From 2-12-FULL-60-25 sp964638165 (GTDB taxonomy: Bacteria > Patescibacteriota > Patescibacteriia > 2-12-FULL-60-25), in assembly GCA_964638165.1 (NCBI GenBank), contig CAZWYJ010000002.1, forward strand, positions 1 to 34,528: a stretch of 34,528 nt of DNA, given 5' to 3'. The position numbers and the translations under genes were made by a program. This document shows, one piece after another, positions 28,988-34,528 of this stretch. The notes beneath the pieces are model-generated. The model was not told the DNA's origin, searched no databases, and worked only from the letters and a program-made list of their open reading frames with translations. Each line of letters opens with the position of its first letter. Positions within the stretch are counted from its first letter, which is position 1.

Positions 28988-29015
28988 TTGGCTTTTTCCT
29001 GCGTCCTGCTACAAT
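28988..29015 (+). promoter_or_regulatory. Promoter of the ferric-reductase-like gene
   Basis: TTGGCT (28988-28993) and TACAAT (29010-29015) are 16 nt apart. The predicted start is about 2 nt before the ATG at 29024, a leaderless arrangement. Confidence 0.6.
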
Positions 29016-29023
29016 CCTGACGT

Positions 29024-30373
29024 ATGAGTCATCAATGGCGGCAAGCGGCGTGGCGATGGACGCTTCCCGCGCTTTTGCTCATAAACTGTCTCGCGATCCT
29101 GCTATTTTGGTGGAAGACGTCCGGATACCTTTTCACGAGTCCGATGAAGGGGTCTGCGCTCATCGCTTTTGGGCGCGTGACGGGTCTTGTGTCCCAGTAC
29201 CTCCTTTTGATGGAGGTGGTGCTCGTCGGACGCATTCGCGCGCTTGAGGAGGCGTATGGTTTTCCCGCACTCAACCGCTTGCATCAGACAATCGGGAAGT
29301 GGCTTCTCGTATGCATCGTGGCGCACCCCCTCCTTCTCGCTGCCGGGTATGGCGCGAGGACCTCGCTCGGAATTCCCGGACAGCTTTTCGATTTCGTCCA
29401 GAATTGGGAGTATGTGTTTGTAGCCGCGATGGGCTTGGCCATCATTGTGATCACCGGGATCTTGTCGTTTCGGTGGGTCAGGAAACATCTTCGGTTTGAA
29501 ACGTGGTATGGCACGCATCTCTTGATGTACATCGGCATTGCTCTTGTCTTTCGACATCAAATGGAGGCTGGAGACATGGCGAATACGTTATTTTTGCAGT
29601 TTTGGCTTGCGCTGAACGGCATCGGATTCGGCTTTGTCCTCTTGTATCGGTTTTTCCGCCCTATCGCATTATGGTTTCGGCATCGTTTTGTGGTCTCGGC
29701 CGTCCGACAGGAGGCGCCAAACGTGGTTTCGCTCATGATATCCGGCCGGGCCATGGATCGGTTTCGTCTCGAACCCGGCCAATATGCGAATTTTCATTTT
29801 TTTGGGTTAGCCCCACGCTGGGCTTCGCATCCATTTTCTTTTTCTGCGGTTCCGAATGGGAGAGACCTGCGCATTTCCGTAAAGCAATTGGGAGATTTTA
29901 CAAACGCTCTGCCACGGATAAAGATAGGAACTGGCGTCATCATTGATGGCCCGCTCGGACGATTTACGCTTTCAGCCATGAAGATGAAGAAGTGCCTCCT
30001 GATTGCCGGAGGGATCGGTATCACGCCGATTCGGGCACTCATTGATGAAGCCATGAAACAGGGGAAAGAGACGATCCTTCTGTATGCGGCTCGAACACCG
30101 GCGGATCTCGTATTCCGGTCAGAGATTGAGACGGTTGCCCGGATGTTCGCAAATCTTCTGCGCGTCATCTACTTTGTTGAATCGCAGGAAGGGGATGAAG
30201 GATGCCTGATTGGTCGCATTGATGAGGATTGCATTCGGAAGTACGTTGAAACTCTGCATGACCGGGATGTGTATGTGTGCGGGCCTCCGATCATGATGGA
30301 GGGCGTTATCAAGACACTCCGAAAGTTGGGGATGCCGAAGAATCAAATTCATTCAGAACCATTTTCATGGTAG
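29024..30373 (+). CDS. Ferric-reductase-like transmembrane flavohemoprotein
   Basis: A 449-residue membrane oxidoreductase of the ferric reductase/NADPH-oxidase superfamily. The N-terminal half (about 1-220) has five to six transmembrane helices with candidate heme ligands H87 and H101 in one helix and H165 and H178 in another. The C-terminal half is a ferredoxin-NADP reductase module: FAD motif HPFSFS (269-274), the pyridine-nucleotide loop AGGIGITP (328-335) and CGPPIMM (419-425). It would move electrons from NAD(P)H through FAD and heme across the membrane to iron, oxygen or another acceptor. Which acceptor is used cannot be told. UAUG start. Its stop overlaps the start of the GxGD protease gene. 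Confidence 0.92.
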   Translation: MSHQWRQAAWRWTLPALLLINCLAILLFWWKTSGYLFTSPMKGSALIAFGRVTGLVSQYLLLMEVVLVGRIRALEEAYGFPALNRLHQTIGKWLLVCIVAHPLLLAAGYGARTSLGIPGQLFDFVQNWEYVFVAAMGLAIIVITGILSFRWVRKHLRFETWYGTHLLMYIGIALVFRHQMEAGDMANTLFLQFWLALNGIGFGFVLLYRFFRPIALWFRHRFVVSAVRQEAPNVVSLMISGRAMDRFRLEPGQYANFHFFGLAPRWASHPFSFSAVPNGRDLRISVKQLGDFTNALPRIKIGTGVIIDGPLGRFTLSAMKMKKCLLIAGGIGITPIRALIDEAMKQGKETILLYAARTPADLVFRSEIETVARMFANLLRVIYFVESQEGDEGCLIGRIDEDCIRKYVETLHDRDVYVCGPPIMMEGVIKTLRKLGMPKNQIHSEPFSW

Positions 30374-31254
30374 AAAATGCTTTACAAAGTCAGCCTTCAC
30401 CGGCACCATCGGACTCTCCGTTGGAGATTTTGCCGAAAAGCGTTCGCACCTTGCGATCGTTCGTGCTCATGGCCGGGGTGGGGATCGTTGCGAGTCTCGT
30501 GATTTTTGCTGTTCGTGTTGCTACGAATGCGGATGTTTCGTTTCCGAGCGAGGTACCGCAAGGGCTGGTGACCTGGAGATGGGTCGTCGTGGCCATGGTT
30601 CTTTTGGGCGCGTTCGGATTACTCATTCGAGCGGTGAGTGGCCGGGCATTCGTAGATATTCTCTTGAGCGTCCTTCTCTTTTTTGGCGTGTGGGTATGGT
30701 GTTGGGGCGTAATGCCATGGGATATCGGTCTCCTCGTCGCTTCGATTCTCACGATTGTTCAGGCACGGGTTCGTCGCGTAATCATTCATGACATCTTTCT
30801 CTGTATAGGGTGTGCGGGTGTGGCGATTCAGTTTGCATTTCTCCTGCCGGTGAACACGCTTCTGCTCGCCTTGGTAGGATTGAGCGTGTATGATATGGTC
30901 GCGACGCGACCGCAGGGCATTACGCAGGCGCTCGCCGGGGCATTGATCCACCGAGGCGCTATTCCCGGCCTGATCATTCCGGAAACATTTTTCGCTTTCA
31001 CGAAAGATATTCGGAGCGCCATTCAGTCTCCGTTCGGAATGTTTTTGGGTGCCGGAGATCTGATTTTGCCGATGACGCTCGTCGCGCGATCCGCATCGTG
31101 GTGGGGATGGATTCCGGCAAGCGCCGTCGCCTTCGGGGCGATCATTGGCGCGTACCTCCTCGGTCGCCGGAAGAGCCCCAAGCCTTTTCCGGCACTCCTC
31201 CCTCTTTTGGGTGGCTCCGGAATTATTTTCGCGTTTCTCTTCTTGTTTTTGTGA
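30367..31254 (+). CDS. Presenilin-like GxGD intramembrane aspartyl protease
   Basis: A 295-residue polytopic membrane protein (eight to nine hydrophobic segments) with the complete signature of the presenilin/signal-peptide-peptidase clan: YD at 175-176 in the sixth helix, GAGD at 228-231 with the second catalytic aspartate, and PAL at 275-277 in the last part. It resembles archaeal presenilin homologues (DUF1119). Such enzymes cut transmembrane segments of membrane proteins. The start at 30367 overlaps the preceding gene by 7 nt (ATGGTAG), so translation is coupled to the flavohemoprotein; a long upstream in-frame extension to 30277 inside that gene is rejected. It is followed 9 nt later by adk. 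Confidence 0.85.
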   Translation: MVENALQSQPSPAPSDSPLEILPKSVRTLRSFVLMAGVGIVASLVIFAVRVATNADVSFPSEVPQGLVTWRWVVVAMVLLGAFGLLIRAVSGRAFVDILLSVLLFFGVWVWCWGVMPWDIGLLVASILTIVQARVRRVIIHDIFLCIGCAGVAIQFAFLLPVNTLLLALVGLSVYDMVATRPQGITQALAGALIHRGAIPGLIIPETFFAFTKDIRSAIQSPFGMFLGAGDLILPMTLVARSASWWGWIPASAVAFGAIIGAYLLGRRKSPKPFPALLPLLGGSGIIFAFLFLFL

Positions 31255-31263
31255 GTTTGAATT

Positions 31264-31923
31264 ATGCAAAGGAAGAAGCTTCGTGCCGTCATTTTTGGCC
31301 CCCAAGGCTGCGGAAAAGGAACGCAGGGGATTTTATTGAGTGATAAATTTACTGTTCCGATCGTTGGTTCCGGAGAACTGTTCCGCGCAGAGATTGCAAA
31401 AGGTTCTCCGCTCGGACGCATCGCCGAGGAGTACACGCGGAGTGGTTGCTTGGCGCCGGATGAGCTCGTCAACGGCATCATATCGAGTCAGTTAAAGTCT
31501 CTGGATCTTTCTCGAGGTTTCATTTTAGACGGGTATCCGCGCACCGTGGATCAGGCCGGATTTTTGCAGCGTATTCTTCCGGTTAATGTGGCGATCCTCA
31601 TCAAGATTCCGGATGAGGTTGCGGTCAAGCGCCTGCTCTCGCGCATCCAATGCCCTGTCTGCAAAACGGTTTACAATACCTCGGAGGCTCGTCCGGCGAT
31701 TTCCGGCGTCTGTGCGGTATGCGGGGGAGCGCTCAAGAGGCGAGAGGACGATACGGAAGAAGCGATCCGAACGCGTTTGGCGAATTACCATTTTATGACG
31801 GAGCCGCTCGCGCGCTACTACCGGCAGAAGGGGACACTTTTGATGATCAAAGGGGATCAGTCTATCGAGTACGTGCATAAGGTGATGATGGGGAAGTTGG
31901 CCAAGCTGGGATTTGCTTTGTAA
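31264..31923 (+). CDS. adk: Adenylate kinase
   Basis: Interconverts AMP and ATP with two ADP. The 219-residue enzyme has the P-loop GPQGCGKGT (12-20), DGYPRT (89-94), and a long-form LID with a zinc-type cysteine set C130, C133, C150 and C153 (CPVC and CAVC). RREDD (159-163) lies in the LID-core hinge. Zinc LIDs are common in Gram-positive and CPR adenylate kinases. In most bacteria it follows secY; here a flavohemoprotein and a GxGD protease separate them. UAUG start. Element E3 begins 2 nt after the stop. Confidence 0.97.
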   Translation: MQRKKLRAVIFGPQGCGKGTQGILLSDKFTVPIVGSGELFRAEIAKGSPLGRIAEEYTRSGCLAPDELVNGIISSQLKSLDLSRGFILDGYPRTVDQAGFLQRILPVNVAILIKIPDEVAVKRLLSRIQCPVCKTVYNTSEARPAISGVCAVCGGALKRREDDTEEAIRTRLANYHFMTEPLARYYRQKGTLLMIKGDQSIEYVHKVMMGKLAKLGFAL

Positions 31924-31924
31924 G

Positions 31925-32046
31925 AGAAGCTCTAGAAACGCGATTCGCTAGGGCTTCACTCGAAAATTCGCTCACCGTACCGGTGCGTACGGCTCGCGAA
32001 TTTTTCTCGCTCCAGCCCGTCGCGACTCATCGTTTCTAGAGCTTCT
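31925..32046 (+). repeat. Two-tier palindromic element E3 after adk
   Basis: The outer arms 31925-31940 and 32031-32046 are perfect 16-nt inverted repeats (AGAAGCTCTAGAAACG on the left). Next to them are CGATT on the left and GACTCAT on the right. The 43-nt core 31963-32005 matches E2 except at two positions, yet the outer arms are unrelated to those of E2. Confidence 0.85.
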
Positions 32047-32329
32047 TTCCTGTTTTTCGTTTACCCTTTTTCAGCGGTCTCCGGGAACCTTTTTCGGACA
32101 AACTTTTCCATGGTCTGCGCCTCCGCCCGCCTCGCCTGACGCTGAGTGCACCCGAAGTGGATGGCGGGCAGGCCGCGCCCCCGCCTGCTATCGCCTGCGC
32201 GAAGCAATGGCGGGCAGGCCGCGATCTGCGCCCAGCTGTCCCCCGAAGCCCTCGACGCTCGCGAAGCGAGCTGTGGGGGGCGAAGGGGGACTATTTACGA
32301 ATTGCCATTTACCGTTTACCGTATACCTC
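32047..32329. repeat. GC-rich spacer with direct repeats before map
   Basis: No gene is supported. ATGGCGGGCAGGCCGCG occurs twice (32161-32177 and 32207-32223), 46 nt apart. GCGATCTGCGCCC, also found at about 4180, follows the second copy. TTTACCGTTTACCG lies just before map. It seems to be accumulated repeat material. Confidence 0.7.
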
Positions 32330-33115
32330 ATGGCTCTCATCAAAACGCCCAAGGAAATAGCGCTCCTGAAGAAAGGTGGGGCAATCCTCTCATCCGTGCT
32401 TCGCGAAGTCCGTGTTGCCTGCGTGGCAGGCGTTACCACGAAGTCTCTGGATGATCTCGCCCAGAAGCTTATCAAAGAAGGTGGAGGCACACCGTCATTT
32501 TTGAATTATCGTATCAGTCCATCGGATCCCGGATATCCGGCAGCGCTCTGCGTCTCTTTGAATGATGAGGTCGTGCACGGCATTCCGTCCAAGGATCGCG
32601 TGATTGAAAATGGCGATATCGTCAGTCTGGATATCGGGATGTGGCTTGATGGACTGTGCACGGATATGGCGACCACGGTGATCGTCGGGAGCGTCCCGAA
32701 GAATGTTCAGGCGCTCGTGCGCGATACGCGTGAGGCGCTGGTGTGTGGCATCTCGGCCATTCGTGGCGGGGGAACGGTGGGGGACATCGGCGATGCCATT
32801 GAGGATTTCATTCAGCCGAAAGGGTGGGGCATTGTCCGCGATCTCGTTGGCCATGGCGTGGGTCATGCCGTTCACGAGGATCCGTCCATTCCGAATTATC
32901 GGGAGCGGAGCGCCCATCGTATCCCGCTCGTCTCCGGGATGGTCATAGCCATTGAACCCATGATCAACCTCAAGGATTGGCGCGTGGCTCAGCGTGATGA
33001 CGGCTGGACGATCGTGACGCGAGATGGGAGTCCGAGCGCGCATTTTGAAGTCACGGTCGCGGTCACGGATGACGGGTATGAGCTCATCACGCCATTTCCG
33101 GACGAGAAAGAGTAA
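32330..33115 (+). CDS. map: Methionine aminopeptidase, type I
   Basis: Removes the N-terminal methionine from new proteins. The 261-residue pita-bread-fold enzyme has H83 (VVHGIP), the metal ligands D101 (SLDIG), D112 (CTDMA), H175 (GHGVGH), E209 (IEP) and E240 (HFE), and H182. All five metal-binding residues are present. The start at 32330 (MALIKTPKEIALLKKGG) fits the family; an upstream in-frame ATG at 32207 would translate the repeat spacer. In most bacteria infA and rpsM follow; here ruvX does. Confidence 0.97.
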   Translation: MALIKTPKEIALLKKGGAILSSVLREVRVACVAGVTTKSLDDLAQKLIKEGGGTPSFLNYRISPSDPGYPAALCVSLNDEVVHGIPSKDRVIENGDIVSLDIGMWLDGLCTDMATTVIVGSVPKNVQALVRDTREALVCGISAIRGGGTVGDIGDAIEDFIQPKGWGIVRDLVGHGVGHAVHEDPSIPNYRERSAHRIPLVSGMVIAIEPMINLKDWRVAQRDDGWTIVTRDGSPSAHFEVTVAVTDDGYELITPFPDEKE

Positions 33116-33117
33116 AT

Positions 33118-33190
33118 AGTTGATTGGTAAATGATTGATTAGAAATCAGGAAGTGTTCCAAAAAACCAATCAACCACTTACCAATCAACT
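33118..33190. repeat. Inverted repeat upstream of ruvX
   Basis: AGTTGATTGGTAA (33118-33130) and TTACCAATCAACT (33178-33190) are perfect 13-nt complements. The interior repeats the same theme (AATCAACC). TAAATAGTTGATTGG is found again after ruvX. Confidence 0.85.
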
Positions 33191-33201
33191 AATCAACTGT
33201 T

Positions 33202-33609
33202 ATGCGTGTTCTCGGTATTGACTACGGTTCTGCTCGCGTCGGGCTCGCGCTCGGCGATACGGATGCACGCATTGCAAGTGCGTGGGAGGTTTTGGAAAAC
33301 AAGGGGGAAGAGGCATTGGTCTCGGAGGTCTCGAACGTCATGAAGCGCGAGATGGCGGAGAAGGTCGTCGTTGGGATCCCGCGTCCTCTTTCTGATGCGT
33401 CCATGGCGAATGACCAGGTGCGTGAAATTCTCACCTTCGTCGAGCGTCTCCGCGCCTCCGGCATGGACGTTGAAACCTTTGATGAAGCTCTCACGAGTCG
33501 TATTGCGTCCCAGCAGGCGCGGGAGAGCGGACGGAAGGGGAGTCAGGACGATCTTGCGGCCGCTGCGATGTTACAGGGCTGGCTGGATAGTCGGTTGATT
33601 GGTAAGTAG
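33202..33609 (+). CDS. ruvX: Putative pre-16S rRNA nuclease / Holliday-junction resolvase-like YqgF
   Basis: A 135-residue RNase H-fold protein of the YqgF/RuvX family, implicated in 16S rRNA 5'-end maturation. It opens with GIDYGSARVGLALGD (D6 of the first strand) and contains KVVVGIPRPLSDASMA and the C-terminal FDEALTSRIAS and DDLAAAAMLQGWLD with acidic catalytic residues. Length is normal. The start is UAUG. It is flanked on both sides by copies of a GTTGATTGG-based inverted repeat. Confidence 0.95.
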   Translation: MRVLGIDYGSARVGLALGDTDARIASAWEVLENKGEEALVSEVSNVMKREMAEKVVVGIPRPLSDASMANDQVREILTFVERLRASGMDVETFDEALTSRIASQQARESGRKGSQDDLAAAAMLQGWLDSRLIGK

Positions 33610-33615
33610 TAAATA

Positions 33616-33646
33616 GTTGATTGGAAAATGCGATTTTCCAATCAAC
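33616..33646. repeat. Inverted repeat downstream of ruvX
   Basis: GTTGATTGGAAAAT (33616-33629) and ATTTTCCAATCAAC (33633-33646) are perfect 14-nt complements around GCG. It shares TAAATAGTTGATTGG with the repeat before ruvX. Confidence 0.9.
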
Positions 33647-33675
33647 AAATCAACCAATTACCAATTACTTTCTTC

Positions 33676-34452
33676 ATGTATCTCCGAGATCACGTTGTCA
33701 TTCTCCGATCCGATCCGTTCCGCGAGCACGATCGGCGTTTGGTGATGTTCGGAGAATCGCATGGATTGCTTGAGGCCGTGGCGCGTGGCGTGGATCGGAA
33801 AGAGTCCAAGCAAGCCGGGCACCTCCTGCCCATGATGGAGGCGGAAGTGATGATCGCCAAGGGCGCGGCATTCGACAAGCTCGCGGTGGCGCGCGCAACG
33901 CGATCATATCGTACGCTCCGCACGCGCCTGGGTTCGCTCGCAATTGCCGGATCTTTTCTTGATCTTTTTGAGCATCTTCAGCGTCCGGGGATCGTGGATG
34001 CGGGATCGTATGCGCTCCTCATGGATCTCTTGGATATCGCGGATCGCCTTCCGGAAGAGCCGACGATTGAGCGGGCGAAGCTCCTGTTCGCGACCGCGTC
34101 CATGAAACTGCTCGATCGCACCGGATTTGCACCGCAGCTCACGCGATGCGGATTGTGCTATGACGGATTTGGAGAAGAGGATGTTCGCCAACTCCCGCAG
34201 GACGGCACGATCGTGCACGAAGATTGCTACCGTTCCGTGCGTGCCGCGCAACCGAATGCTGTTCTCATCCCGCATGCGGTTCGAACGGTCGCGCGATTCC
34301 TCCGCGATGAGTCGCTCGATAAGGCGCTTTTGATTACCGGAACCTCCCAAGGTTTTTCCGCGGTCTCTTCCATGGTCTACTGTTTTATCCGTCAGACGCC
34401 ACTCGCGAAAGAACCGCATGGGATGCATACCATCGCCATGATGTTGGGGTGA
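33676..34452 (+). CDS. recO: DNA repair protein RecO
   Basis: Mediates RecA loading with RecR and anneals single strands. The 258 residues show the N-terminal OB-fold with FREHDRRLVMFGESHGLLEAVARGVDRKESKQAGHL, then the helical domain LFATASMKLLDRTGFAPQLTRC and a partial zinc-finger motif (CGLC and EDC at about 163-185). The start at 33676 (MYLRDHVVILRSDP) fits the family; an earlier in-frame ATG at 33628 overlaps the repeat and is rejected. The cluster map-ruvX-recO is not the typical ribosomal continuation. Confidence 0.93.
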   Translation: MYLRDHVVILRSDPFREHDRRLVMFGESHGLLEAVARGVDRKESKQAGHLLPMMEAEVMIAKGAAFDKLAVARATRSYRTLRTRLGSLAIAGSFLDLFEHLQRPGIVDAGSYALLMDLLDIADRLPEEPTIERAKLLFATASMKLLDRTGFAPQLTRCGLCYDGFGEEDVRQLPQDGTIVHEDCYRSVRAAQPNAVLIPHAVRTVARFLRDESLDKALLITGTSQGFSAVSSMVYCFIRQTPLAKEPHGMHTIAMMLG

Positions 34453-34465
34453 GGCAGGAATCCCT

Positions 34466-34526
34466 CTAAATCTCCCCTTGTCCCTCCTACGCCTTCGGCT
34501 TCGGTGGGCACCGCAGGGGAGACTTT
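34466..34526. repeat. Terminal hairpin after recO
   Basis: TCTCCCCT (about 34470-34478) pairs with AGGGGAGA (34514-34521). The interior is GC-rich with CTACGCCTTCGGCTTCGGTGGG. Only a short T stretch follows, and the window ends here, so function as a terminator is uncertain. Confidence 0.5.
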
Positions 34527-34528
34527 AG

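Noticed and set aside
17845..32046. Integron attC sites as an explanation of the two-tier palindromes
   Set aside because: The outer arms lack the RYYYAAC/GTTRRRY core pairs, and there is no integrase or cassette array here. The extra-helical asymmetry is only a loose similarity.
1..34528. Search for tRNA genes, rRNA and transposases
   Set aside because: No cloverleaf with a GTTCRA loop, rRNA segment or transposase motif was noticed; weak ones could be missed by eye.

Overview
The window looks like a chromosomal segment of a Candidate Phyla Radiation (Patescibacteria) bacterium with moderate to high GC. The main evidence is the ribosomal cluster: uS12-uS7-EF-G, EF-Tu-uS10, then uL3 through uL15 and SecY in classical order, but with uS5 followed directly by uL15. 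The uL30 gene (rpmD) is missing, which is a known CPR trait. Other support is the zinc-type uS14, compact gene packing and many family-less small proteins. A finer assignment (a Parcubacteria-related lineage such as Uhrbacteria) is only a guess. TGA is used as a stop, so there is no recoding. No tRNA, rRNA, CRISPR array or transposase was seen.

Layout. 1-8546: nucleoside diphosphate kinase, a HicB/HicA toxin-antitoxin pair, a structured non-coding stretch, HU, an unknown protein, a LOG-family hydrolase, malic enzyme, a small membrane protein, bL28, an M50 site-2 protease and a polytopic membrane protein. 8547-11834: a more AT-rich accessory block with a candidate 51-aa RiPP precursor, a prolyl-oligopeptidase-like S9 peptidase and a graspetide-type ATP-grasp ligase. 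12164-28519: the translation block (str, S10 and spc operons plus SecY), interrupted by two orphan genes, a 100-N assembly gap inside fusA, and a long structured spacer between rpsJ and rplC. 28520-34528: a repeat-rich spacer, a ferric-reductase-like flavohemoprotein overlapping a presenilin-like GxGD protease, then adk, map, ruvX and recO. The usual infA-rpmJ-rpsM-rpsK-rpsD-rpoA continuation does not follow map.

How the genes work together. Most of the window makes ribosomes and places membrane proteins. The most novel candidate system is the three-gene block at 8675-11834. Its small peptide resembles ATP-grasp-target RiPP precursors, its ligase resembles the MvdD/graspetide family, and its peptidase could mature the product. 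The ligase and precursor genes use Shine-Dalgarno-type starts, unlike the surrounding core genes.

Two genome-style signals stand out. Nearly all core genes start at UAUG with no Shine-Dalgarno sequence, and several promoters place the predicted transcript start only 2-5 nt before the ATG. There is also a family of two-tier palindromes with variable outer stems and a constant asymmetric joint (CGAYT on the left, ATTCAT or similar on the right). Three of them sit directly on the stop codons of rpsJ, secY and adk.
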